Below are positions 1-11,430 of a DNA stretch of 64,000 nucleotides, one piece after another. This stretch comes from Aricia agestis (Eukaryota; Arthropoda; Insecta; Lepidoptera; Lycaenidae), in the NCBI RefSeq assembly GCF_905147365.1, contig NC_056409.1:17117001-17181000 (forward strand), in the 5' to 3' direction. Both the position numbers and the translations under genes were made by a program. The notes below the pieces were generated by a model. That model had not been told where the DNA came from. It saw only the letters and a list, made by a program, of their open reading frames with translations, and made no database searches. How positions within the stretch are numbered: the first letter of the stretch is position 1; every line of letters starts with the position of its first letter.

Positions 1-153
1 GTTATGGAAGTATACCGTATGGCGTATAGAATATGAGTCATGGGCTAAGTAAATATTTAGGTTGAAACTAGAGATACAGTAGATTGTAGAGAGTAGACCG
101 GCAGGGATAAGAGAGCTGAGAGATTCACTAGATATAGATTATAGAGCCTACAA

Positions 154-220
154 TATAGTCTGTCAAGAAAGTGAAGAAATTAAAAAGTGGCACATTTCTT
201 CACTTTCTTGACAGACTATA
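154..220. repeat. Perfect 27-base inverted repeat
   Basis: Arms 154-180 and 194-220 (TATAGTCTGTCAAGAAAGTG...) with a 13-base loop, perfect over 27 bases. Probably a very small MITE; no clear target duplication seen. Confidence 0.75.
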
Positions 221-703
221 TAATACTAGGTAGGCAAAAGTAACAGGTATTTACTCAATATACTTATCAATTATACGTTTATCAGTTATATTACCTCAAT
301 CTTTTGTCTTTTAAATTTATATTTCCATTGTCCGCTAATGTTTTAGTAACCTATGCCCTTTTCCGTCTCTCAAAGTGTCCTCATACCAATTCTAAGTCGC
401 TTTCATTCAGACAGACAGATAGACAGACACACCTTCGCACTTATTATATAAAAAAAAACTTTAATTTCTGAAAATTGGTCACGTTTAAATGATGTTTAAA
501 AAATTTTAATTAATGCTATGTCCATCAGCAAGTCGGAGTGTAGGGCTCTCACCTGGCGTTTGAGACCTACTGAACGCCGATCTTAGTCGCTAGTGCTTAT
601 TAAGTAGCATTATTATAACTTGCTCAGCAATCTTATAAAATTACTTAAATTAAAGTCGTAACGCGAAGTGCGATGTGAGTTGTTTTCAATTTCAATATAA
701 TAT

Positions 704-1832
704 AATCGGCCAAGCGCGAGTAGAACTCGCGCACGAAGTAGGCCAAATAGCATAGGCCAAAAATTGTGTTTTTGTATGGGAGCCCGCCTTAAATTTTTAT
801 CTTATTTAACGTTATTTTTAATTATTAAAGTACACATATTACATTTAAGGCATTTTTGAAAATTTCAAAAGCCTACCTGTTTCCATTATTGATAACGAGC
901 AAAAAAAACCAAAACAAATCACATTTATTGTATGTGATATTAGATTTTAATTTTATTTTGTTTTTAGTATTTGTTATTATAGCGGCAATAGATATTATAT
1001 ATGTCGTAGGATTATTTCATAAATCGAATTTTCGCGAAAATTCTAGGGATTTTTCGAAAACACGGATAGTTTGATAATGGTGATAACATTTTTCAATTAT
1101 CCTAAAAAAATTAGGTTTTTTGAGAAAACGCGAGGTACCTAAGTAACCTTGACGCTGATTGGCTTGATTTTTGCTTACTGACTAACTCTTATTCTGATTG
1201 GTTACTATCTTTTCCTATGTATCTTTGAGGTAATACACCACAGAATTATAAAGGACATAACCTCAGATATAGTTTCTGGTTCTGTTAAACTTTCAGCACT
1301 AATTTCACATGTATCAGTCATTTTGTATTTACAGACAAACTTTTAGCACTTATTTTCAAGTCCAACTGCAATTTTAAACACATTAAATATCAAAAACTGC
1401 TAGCTCGCTTACAAAAACAACCACAAACAAAACATATTTTAAAACGTCAAGTCTTCAACCAATCAGAGAAGATATTGTTATGAGGCGCTTAAACCGACCA
1501 ATCAGTGATTTTTTTCGATAATAATTAATAACTAACGATTCGTTTCGCAATCGTACTAAGGCGACTCGCATTTTCGCGAAAACACAAAATTTTGTCAGTA
1601 AGATTGAAAAATGTAATCAACATTATCTAATTATCCATGTTTTCTCGAAAACCCTAGAATTCAAATCATCCTACGACATATTACACACAATCTGTGAAAA
1701 TTTCAGTCTAGCTATAGCGGTTCTTGAGATACACCCTGGATTATATTATACGAAGTACGGACGGACGGACAGACAACGAAGTCTTAGTAATAGGGTCCCG
1801 TTTTTACCCTTTGGGTACGGAACCCTAAAAAA
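704..1832 (+). mobile_element. CGGCCAAG...GGTTCCGTA lepidopteran repeat, near full length
   Basis: Begins AATCGGCCAAGCGCGAGTAG and ends GGTACGGAACCCTAAAAA after a GGACGGACGGACAGAC run. Reverse copies are at 10696-11430 and 5792-5940, and fragments at 5550-5612, 29516-29625 and 45.2-45.6 kb. No ORF of note; the transposon class is not clear to me. Confidence 0.6.
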
Positions 1833-4610
1833 CGACGATGAAGCGTTGCGTCGGGAGGAAAAATGCTTCGGGGAAAAAATCTACACAGGCACTTCATGGA
1901 TTTTTTCATACATGTATTAAACGAACCGGTGGTAGGCATCTGTGTAGCCCCGACGTTCAGAGAATATTTGAAAAAATTTATTCTGAATAAAAAATTTTGA
2001 GTTTGAGTTGAGTTTGAGTTTGAAATATATCGTCTCCTTCAGATACGCAAAACCTAAATGCTTCTCAAATTAAGAAGCAAGAAAATTGCCAATAGGTAGG
2101 TACATCCATGCTAGAAATTATGTTAAGGTTTTAGAATATCTATTTGTCAGTAACCTTTTTAGCTTCAACGCTGAACCGATTTTGATGAGTAAATATTGGA
2201 ATCAATAAATTCTAAAGCCATTGTAGAAACATTAGGCAAAGTGCGTAAAACAAGAACAATTTTGGCGAACGAAAATAATTTTTGCATCAATTTATTTTTA
2301 TTTTCATCATGCCTAGATGGATCTATACATACACATAGAGCTGGGGGGTGAGCCAAAATATTTTCGTTATCGCTTCGTTATATAATCGAAATCGAAAAAA
2401 AGACGAGTCGAACATCAACGTCATATTAACGAACGCTTACGTTATTTTTTTCAATTCCATACATTTTGATCGACGATTCTATAACTGTTTGTTTCAACGT
2501 GCCAATCTCACAAACTACTGAATCGATTTTTATGTAATTTGGCACTGATAATATAAAGTACACCACAGAGTAGGAAGTATGCTGTTTTTTATGGGAAATG
2601 TATGGTTACCGCGGAATTCCTTATTTACACAGGTAGAGCCGCGCGAAATGACTTGTCCTGTCATATTACTATAACAACTACTTTCTCAAACGTAAATCAA
2701 TGTTAAGAAGAATATAAACTGTATATTATTCGTATAAAATAGTATTTTAATACTTTGTATTGAAAACCTGTATTTAATATTTTCGTAAATTATATAAGCG
2801 CAGAGGGCTAAAGCTTATCATAGTGACGCGATGGTGCGATAGATGTCGCTAGAGTACTGAAAGCGCTACGTAGAGTCTAGGCGGCCATTGTAGGACGTAT
2901 CTTGAATCTTGATAAAGGTACAATTTATTGATGAAGTTGTTAATTATTATTATTCAAATTATTAATACTAAATCTGCGTTTTATGTTATGGTAAATAGTA
3001 TGAAGAATGTACTTTTATTGTACATATCTGTTAGTTTTCTTAAAATATTTCATATATCATTTACCTACTTAATACACTTAACCCATCCTAATATTATAGA
3101 AAAAAATAAAAAAAATACGTGAAAAAAAGATTCTATTTACAAAAGGACTCAACTCAAAACTCAACTAAAAACTGTTTAAAATCGAGATTTTTTATTTTAT
3201 TTTCTACGCATTTGTTGCATAATTTTAACACAAATGACAAAAAAACCCACTTAAAAGCCTTCAATGAACCAAATTTCTAGAAGCATAACTAGTACCTATA
3301 AGCGAAAGTATTGGCAAGTATACATTATTCACGCTAAGATATAATATTTCGCCAAAATAATATTTTACTTGAGAATTTTGCGATAAAGTTACACGTGGCT
3401 CGTATTAGCTATTTATAACACAGCAGCCAACAGGACTTACAGAGGAAAAGGTTTCTCCTAATTTAACTGTTCTAGAATATAATGGAAGCGGTGATTTTTA
3501 ATTTCGTTAGCTTGTCTGGAGTCTGGACTTCGATAGACGGCTCGAGATTGAGAACTAAATCTAGACTTTTGCTTGAGTCAGTGCTTCTCAAAGTTTTTTT
3601 GGTGGCGGAATCCTTTCGGAAAGTGAAATTTTAGAAGAACCCACAAGGAAAAATAATGTTTAGTCTTCGAATATATTATGCATCGCTCGCAGTGTTCCTA
3701 CAAGGCCTTTGCAAAGCCCCAGGGCTCCACGGAGGAGAACGGTTGGCTTAAGAGGATAGAAAAAAATCACAAAGGTGCATCTAATTTTCACAATATTATA
3801 ACACATTGTATAAAATACTATCATTGAGATACTGACCTGGCGGATTTTTAAAATGTTCTATATTTATCGAGTTATTAAGAAAAAATTAACTTGGCGATGA
3901 TTCCGCGTCGTCCTTTTTCACCTGGCATATGAAAGACGGGCGTGAGTGTGAAGAGAGAAGGACGATGTTTGATTTATTGGGTTAATCGCCCTCTTAAGTG
4001 ATCCACGATTGTATAGGCCGACAAGGATTGTTCTAGCACGTGAATTTTCATGGGGGCATGGATAAAAACGAGTGTAGGCTGTTTAGTTTACTACGTGAAC
4101 AATGAGAATCTTGTCAAATGGTTTATTAAGAAAAGGAATATTATGGATATTGCAGGATGCTTCAGCGGACTTAGCATGAATAATTAACAGCTACCGACGG
4201 TATTCGAAAATTTTTGGATAAAATATAAATCAAAATTATGACATTAGAATCGTTTTAAGTCACGACTCACGTAGGTACACATAGCTGTAATTTTTCTAAA
4301 CCATCAGATGAAGGAAATTCTAGGTAACCATGATCGTTGGAAACCTGAAACTGGCCCCTGGGTGTATATATCAACTAGGGTCTACGACGAATAAACTTTT
4401 CGTTTTTAATTAAAGTAACTCAGAAAAAGTTTTCTATAATCCAGGCATTTCGTTAGATTAGAGAAATTCTTCTATCTTCTAATTTTTAAATCAGTAGGTA
4501 TACGTAGGCATAGTTCGTAAATAGGTACTTATTGTATTGTAATTTTTATCAAATTAGAATTTGTACTTTCAGCCTAAAATTAAAACTAACCTTACTGTAA
4601 ATTATAATAT
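1833..4610. other. Gene-free, repeat-derived stretch
   Basis: Contains a LINE-like tail ending in GAGTTT repeats (about 1990-2022), an unclassified repeat at 2340-2650 and a hAT-like terminus CAGTGCTTCTCAAAG at about 3579. The rest is AT-rich and featureless. No exon found. Confidence 0.4.
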
Positions 4611-4614
4611 TTTA

Positions 4615-4940
4615 TACGTGGGAGAACCATGCTTCGGCACGAATGGGCCGGCTCGACCGGATAAATACCACGTTCTCACAGAAAACCGGCGTGAAACAGC
4701 GCTTGCGCTGTGTTTCGCCGAGTGAGTGAGTTTACCGGAGGCCCAATCCCCTACCCTATTCCCTTTCCTATCCTCCCCTATTCCTTCCCTTCCCTACCCT
4801 CAACTATTACCCTATTCCCTCTTAAAGGGTCGGCAACGCACTTGCAGCTCTTCTGATGCTGCGAGTCTCCATGGGCGACGGAAGTTGCTTTCCATCAGGT
4901 GACCCGTTTGCTCGTTTGCCCCCTTATTTCATTAAAAAAA
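4615..4940 (+). mobile_element. SINE-like repeat, copy 1
   Basis: Head TACGTGGGAGAACCATGCTT with a B-box-like GGCTCGACC, then GAAACAGCGCTTGCGCTGTG, a CCCTACCCTATTCCC-rich middle and a 3' part shared with the LINE at 56320-56765, ending in A-rich sequence. Confidence 0.7.
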
Positions 4941-5456
4941 TATATATATCCTGGGAAAACGTGGCTTGTATAGTTACGTAGTAATTATTGTAGGTGATCT
5001 TAGGCTTACTAATTAGTTAGCCCAAGATCACCCTAAAACACTTCTATATCATCTTACAAAGCATATAGAAGCTTTTTTAGGCGAATGTCGATTTCGATTG
5101 CTCTTACTGTTGATAGCTGACTGCTGAGCAGTCATGGTTGCAATCATGGTTGTTCATCATGGGGTCCACAGGGAGAAGGTCTACATCCAAAGTCACGAAA
5201 CTGGTAGTTCCTAGAAAGGTAGTTCATAATAATATAAAAGCTATACTTTTAGTACCACTCTAATTTTATGGCAAAAATCTTGCGCTCTCTCGTGGCAAAA
5301 AATGCATCCTGGAAATTCCACTCTCATTCAAGAATAGCTTTTTAAATTTAGTCACGTCCTGAAATTCTAAATTGTCCCCTTACTTTATGTATCTCAATAT
5401 TATACCTAGGTAGGTAGGTCATCTAAACTATTTGCAATCTCTGTTGCATATAATAT

Positions 5457-5737
5457 ACAGAGTGTAAGAAAACTAATATATAAATCTTTAGGATATTATG
5501 ACGTATATTTATTCCCTTGAAGTGTTCACTGTGAAAGTAGGCACAATTTTTGGCTCTATAACAGTACGGAACCCTTCGTGCGCGAGTCCTACTCGCACTT
5601 GACCGATTTTTACTTTTGTATGGAAAAATTCATGTCGCTGGGGCGCTTGCTTATACAAATGACAAAAAAATAATTTGTTCTTTCAGCGCTGCTACTTTCA
5701 CAGTTATTACTCTATATGAGGGACACACCTTGTATAG
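5457..5737. mobile_element. Decayed GTGTAAC-family MITE carrying another repeat fragment
   Basis: The left end resembles ACAGGGTGTAAC (ACAGAGTGTAAG here), with arms GTTCACTGTGAAAGTAG and CAGCGCTGCTACTTTCAC. A CGGCCAAG-type fragment (5550-5612, reverse) sits inside the centre. Confidence 0.5.
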
Positions 5738-5791
5738 AAAAGATCTCCTTATTTAAATAAAAGGCGATGACCTAATTCGTGATTCGTGAAT

Positions 5792-5940
5792 CTTTTTAGG
5801 GTTCCGTAGTCACCAAGGAACCCTTACCCTAGTTTCGGTCTGTCCGTCCGTCTGTCCGGCTGTCTGTCCGCGCTTTTGCTCAGAGACTATAGGAACTACA
5901 AAGCCGTAAATTAGCACGAATAATGCCGACGAAATGGTAA
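5792..5940 (-). mobile_element. End of the CGGCCAAG/GGTTCCGTA repeat
   Basis: TTTTTAGGGTTCCGTAGTCA followed by GTCTGTCCGTCCGTCTGTCC, the reverse of the right end at 1740-1832. Confidence 0.55.
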
Positions 5941-6040
5941 AAATTAAAAAAAAAACCGTTCAGTCAGGTCAGGTCGGAAGATCAGTACGACCGGATCAAA
6001 GTGATACCCCGTATTACAATAATTATTTGCATTTTGTGAC

Positions 6041-6386
6041 TTGGGAGAGCCATGCTTCGGCACTAATGGGTCGGTTCGACCAGAGAAATACCACGGGCTC
6101 ACAGAAAACCGGCGTGAAACAGCGCTTGCGCTGTGTTTCGCCGAGTGAGTGAGTTTACCGGAGGCCCAATCCCCTACCCTTTTCCCTTCCCTACTCTCTC
6201 CTATTTCCTTCCCTACCGTCCCCTATTCCCTTCCCTACCCTCCCCTATTACCCTATTCCCTCTTAAAAACGCCGGCAACGCACCTGCAGCTCTTCTGATG
6301 CTGCAATAGTCTATGGGCGAAGGAAGTTGCTTTCCATCAGGTGACCCGTTTGCTTGTTTGCCCCCTTATTTCTAAAAAAAAAAACA
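6041..6386 (+). mobile_element. SINE-like repeat, copy 2
   Basis: Same architecture as 4615-4940, with full pyrimidine-rich middle and LINE-like 3' end. It ends in an A run. Confidence 0.7.
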
Positions 6387-6721
6387 AAGAAATTATAACT
6401 ATACTAGCTACTACCCAGGCAGTCTGTTAGTTCCATCCGTTTTAATTAATTTTTTATGTATAGGTAGATAAACAAAAAATTACCTTTGTTTAAATCAAGA
6501 TCGAAATGTCTTGAAACAGATCATACAATACATAAAACGTGATGCTGCAATTGTCCTAATGGAGTCAGTCAACGTTGCAGCGGCCGTGAAACTCGGGAAA
6601 CCCGCATGCCGAAATATTAGGTTCTTTACGTTACAACGTAGGCATAGAATATGATATATTAGTAGTACCAAAGGTTATAACTTACGAAAAACTCGTCTAG
6701 CTTTAAATGTTTGTGCGTACT

Positions 6722-6723
<2 letters not shown>

Positions 6724-6766
<43 letters not shown>
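6724..6766. repeat. (TA)n microsatellite
   Basis: About 21 TA units ending exactly where the GTGTAAC-family MITE begins, consistent with insertion into or expansion of a TA target. Confidence 0.9.
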
Positions 6767-6769
<3 letters not shown>

Positions 6770-6962
6770 GGTGTAACAAAAATAAGTAAAATAAGTGATA
6801 ATACTTTAGGGTGTGTACGTGTTCCTTGTAGAGAGTTCACTGTGAAAGTAGCAGCGCTGAAAGACCAAAAAATTTTTTCACTTTTGTATGGGGAAACTCG
6901 TGACGCTCGGACCCTTGCCCATACAAAAGTGAAAAAAATTTTTGGTCTTTCAGCGCTGCTAC
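6766..6962. mobile_element. GTGTAAC-family MITE, right end truncated
   Basis: Left end ACAGGGTGTAACAAAAATAA and a symmetric core around TTTTTGGTCTTTCAGCGCTG, broken after CTGCTACT. It is followed by a small CACCTCCACAC/GTGTGGAGGTG palindrome. Confidence 0.65.
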
Positions 6963-9287
6963 TATATACTCACCTCCACACCTAGTGTGTGGAGGTGAGA
7001 TCTGAATGAAAATTGTCCTAAAAAAATTTTAAAACGAGGAATATGTAGTATATGATATGATATTGTCGATCTTTTGGCGTGTGTTTCAAATAAAAGTAAT
7101 TTGTAAATCCTAAGGAGATGCTGAATGTATGCTTGAATTTTGATAAATTGGTTTTACTTTGGAAGCTGATATAATAAACAAAATTAGAAAATTTAAAACG
7201 TGGAAAGGAATGTTGATATAAGTACTGAAGATTATTTCTGTATTTTTATTATAACTTTGTAGCTTTCAAATTCTGAGTTTATAGGGCTTTAAATTCGATA
7301 AATTACGGAATCTCCGTAGGGAAGGCCCTTAACCCAATTCTGCAAAAAGGGGGTAGAAGGTGATGTTTTAAGTAGGTACAGTAATATTGTGTATGTCGTT
7401 AGAGACCGGAGTCCATTGTGAGTGCTAACGAACTTCGACGCGAAACTCAGTCCGTGGGAAATGTTACGCAACGTATTTTTATTTCAACATGCTCACTTTA
7501 TTATCACTTGTTTACATTCTGCTGTTGGTTTTTAAATGAAAAAGATGTTATAATGATGATCGTAAGTTAAAGATTCATGTTGATTTGCAAGCGGTCGCAG
7601 CCTGAAATTTTGAGGGGGGTTACGAAAATTTTCACGAATAGTTAAATAGGCGCAAATCACAATACCAGCTATTTCGAAATAAAGCATTTGTATAGTAATG
7701 ATTTGATTTGGGATTGTGAATGGGATGGTGCCTATATAGTCACTACTCACTACAGACAGTATTTTAAAAATGCAAAAATGGTTCTATCTGCCTGTCTGTC
7801 TGCTTATGACTCAAACCACTGAACTATTTATATGAAACTATCCGAGATCCCTATATATTTGCCCCAGGAAAACTCATAATGTACTTACATGAGGATGTAT
7901 ATAAGGTCAAATTGCGTACTACGTCCAATTAAATTATGATAGTACTAAATATGTAAAAAAATTGGACACCCAGACACTTATTACTCATTATAATGATTTT
8001 TTATAATAGATTTTTAAAGAACTATTCGATATTTAATTATTATTGAAAAAAAAAATGTTGTAATTTGACTACCGCAAATGGCGGCCAAGAAAGCTCGGCA
8101 AAGTTATAAATGAAAGTGGCGAAAAAAGGAACTAACGCTGCCACATACAAAAACGACATATTTGACAGTTCTTCTTTACCAGCAGCGCCCCCGCCCAAGT
8201 TCATATAAAGTCTTGTCGCACCCTTCGAAGGATAATTTTCATAAATTTCAATTTGAAATATTTCCCCAGAATTACCGGTGAACCCACTTTTTTTGGGCTT
8301 AAAAAATCGCAAATCGTACAAAGAAATTGATAAGCAGTTTTTTAGATGTTTATCTTTGATACAAAGTTACCAATTCTGACGAATTCTCAAAAATTGTAAC
8401 ACTTCCGGCAAACATTACGTATGATAAATGGAAATTTTAAAATGAATTATTTCACGTAACTTATCGGTAAGGTATTGATTTTTTGGTATCAATCGATGCA
8501 GGATGTTATATTCTACTATATATTTCGAATTTAGGTCAGAATCTTTGAATTTATAAATGTTATTTTTTGTTTAGCCGGGATCCTCTTCTTCAATGATTCG
8601 AAATAAACAGATTTTTTAATCATTAAACTAAAAATCTTGTGCGATGAAAAATGAAAACTTGCTGAAAACGTTAAAAACTTGGTCGTGATCGGCAGTGTTT
8701 TGTTTACAAACATGTTTTGATAAATGCTTCAGTCAATACTGCAGCTGCTCGCCGATTCTAGTCCTTGTGTACAGTGACGTAAGACTTAATTACGTTGCCC
8801 TCTGCAGTAGGTCTTCCTATTAGGTATGCTAAGAAGCCTAGTAAACGTGCCTGTACTCGGCGACATTTTATGTTGAAAACCTAACGTTTTTAACCGTCCA
8901 TTGAAATTGTTATAAAAATCGTGGCCGAGATCACGTTCAGTCCAAAGTATGAGTAAATAAACTATTGACAATCAATATTAATATTTTTAACTTTTTTTTC
9001 GTAACAAAGCATGGATTCTTGGGTTTAGATGTGTGTAGGTAGTTATAGGCTTATTGGCTATTTGTGTTCGGTTGTGCTGAGTGTTGATTTTCAGGGCATT
9101 TTTTTGTGAATCAGTGTATTAAATTGCTGAAAATTACGAAAATTTATTAATTTCAGTTACTTGAATAAGAATTACTATAACAATGAATTAAATTAAAACG
9201 TCGTGATAGACTGATGGTACTTATTACTCAATTCGTCTATGCGCTATAATCTATATAATACTCTAATAGAGAGTAGAGACATTGAAA
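6963..9287. other. Gene-free AT-rich stretch
   Basis: No exon or promoter could be supported. A core fragment of the GACTGGGTGGGTT MITE family is at 8116-8218 (GGCGAAAAAAGGAACTAACG). Small ORFs here look random. Confidence 0.4.
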
Positions 9288-9453
9288 TCTAATATATAAA
9301 AATAAGTCGGGTTTTCCTTCCTGACACTATAACTCCAGAACACAAGAACCGATTTCCACGGTTTTGCATTCGTTGGAAAGGTCTCGGGCTTCAACTTCAA
9401 GAGAAAAGCATGAAAACATTTTATGCCACAACAACATTTGCCGGGACAGCTAG
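9288..9453 (+). mobile_element. Short non-autonomous Helitron
   Basis: Starts TCTAATATATAAA after A (9287) and ends CATTTGCCGGGACAGCTAG before T (9454). The 3' end is shared with 34370-34683. Confidence 0.6.
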
Positions 9454-10020
9454 TATTACATAATTTCATTGATATTTTGACATAAATCACCTTATTTTTC
9501 TATCTAATTACTCTTCATTAAACTAAAGTTAATCATTAAATATCTCTGAAAGCGGACATAAGCTAAATAACAGTTCTTCTCCACTTCTTGTATTTAAATA
9601 GTACGGTTAACTGTAACTTGCAGTTGTAGGTTGCTTGAAGTAAATATTACGAAATCAAAAGGAAAAACTCGCCACTTTTCCTTGAAACGTTCTGATGAGC
9701 TAAGACCTAAGAACGTCTCAAGTTGACGTTAACTATACAGTCGATCAGTCTTTGTATTACCTACTTTGAAGTAGTGGCGCTAACACTTGCAAAGTATATA
9801 TTTTTTAAAACCAATTAACTATATACTATTAGTATATATATCAGTACATTATTTAAAATAGTTGAAGATTTTAATAAACATAGTTTTCACGTAATTTTCC
9901 ATCACACCGATTTATGTAGGATGCCTCGGCAGAAAATATGTATCCCAAAATTATGGATTATAAAATCCTTTTATATGTATTTCTAATTTCAGTAGTCATG
10001 TATATATAAAACTAGCTTTT

Positions 10021-10290
10021 GCGTAAACAAGTATTTTAATTAATTAGGTTTCAAAGTCTCAGCCCGATCGGTTTAAAATTGACAAAGTTTCATACAAACT
10101 TTCATCCCCGATTTTATCCCTTGACGGTAGAATTGATCAAAATCCTTTCTTAGAGGATGCCTACGTCATAACATCATCTACCTGCATGCCAAATTTCAGT
10201 CCGATCCGTCCAGTGCACAGTAGTTTGGGCTGTGCGTTGATAGATCACTATGTCAGTCAGTCAGTCAGTCAGTCACCTTTGATTTATATA
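10021..10290 (+). mobile_element. LINE-like 3' repeat with TCAG microsatellite
   Basis: Sequence resembling widespread lepidopteran RTE-type 3' ends (GTTTGGGCTGTGCGTTGATA then GTCAGTCAGTCAGTCAG). Classification from memory; the 5' end is not visible. Confidence 0.4.
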
Positions 10291-10695
10291 TTATAATATA
10301 TTTAGATTTATATATTCATAATATTATGAAACTTATGATTTACATGTCATCTTATGTAGTACACTAGATCCACATCGGCCCTGAATTTTCACAATTTTAT
10401 CGTAGCTACCGCGTAGCCGCTACTACGAATTTGTATTTTGTTTATACTTAGATCAAAATCAACTGAAACAAGGTTAGTATAGAAATTATTAGTAATGTCC
10501 AGTTTTTGAAGGTTTCGGTTTCGTAGGAATTTATTTTTTCAATAGCAATGTTAATTGGTTGACTTTTTAACCTTAGCCAATCTTAGCGCTACACGATATA
10601 GGTTACACGGTCAGTTTGGCATCAGTTCAGTCCATCAGTCTGATCCAAACTGACCGGAGAATGATCGTGTAACCGTTTGATTGACGGACTGATCA

Positions 10696-11430
10696 TTTTT
10701 AGGGTTCCGTTATAGTCAACAAGGAACCCTCATAGTTTCGGTCTGTCCGACGGACAGAAAGACGGACGTCTTTCTGTCCGTCTGTCCGTCCGTCCGACTG
10801 TCTGTCCGCAGTTTTGCTCAGAGACTATAGGAGTATAGAGTATAGGACCTACAAAACTATAATTTGGCATGAATGCACATATTGATGATCCCGACAAAAT
10901 GGTACATGAAAAATGTAAAAAATATATTTTTTTACCTACCCTACACATCAAGCGGGGATGAATATGTTTTTTCACGTCTACCCCATCGTGTGGTCGTTGG
11001 ATGGTTTTTTTAAAAATATCATGTGCATTTAAATATCATTTTCCGATTAAGGTTTCAATTTATAAAATATGAAGTTTTAAAGTGGAAAAAATCGTTAGAG
11101 TCCTGCAGTATCCTCCCCTTCTACCAGCTAAACGGTTGCTTCTGGAAATGTGAAAAAAGGGAGTAGGAAATATGCCGAATTTAAAAGGAAAACTATCACG
11201 GCTAATAAGACTTCATAAGTTATTGAGTAATAGTCGAACAAATAAAAAAATGTATTCGTAGAAGTACAACGGAACTTTTCGTTCAAAATCCTTTGAACGT
11301 AACTGAGATGATATTGTTAGTAGTGTAAAATACGTTATAAATGTGCATTTAGTGACCACAAAAATTTTATAAAAAAGTAGCGGTACTACGGAACCTTATA
11401 TTGCGCGTGGCACGACACGCACTTGGCCGT
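10696..11430 (-). mobile_element. CGGCCAAG/GGTTCCGTA repeat, reverse copy
   Basis: Begins TTTTTAGGGTTCCGTTATAG with a GTCTGTCCGTCCGTCC run and ends CGACACGCACTTGGCCGTTT. A shorter, diverged version of 704-1832. Confidence 0.6.

Noticed and set aside
10255..10275. CRISPR-like spaced repeats
   Set aside because: Simple TCAG microsatellite in a retrotransposon tail; the organism is eukaryotic.
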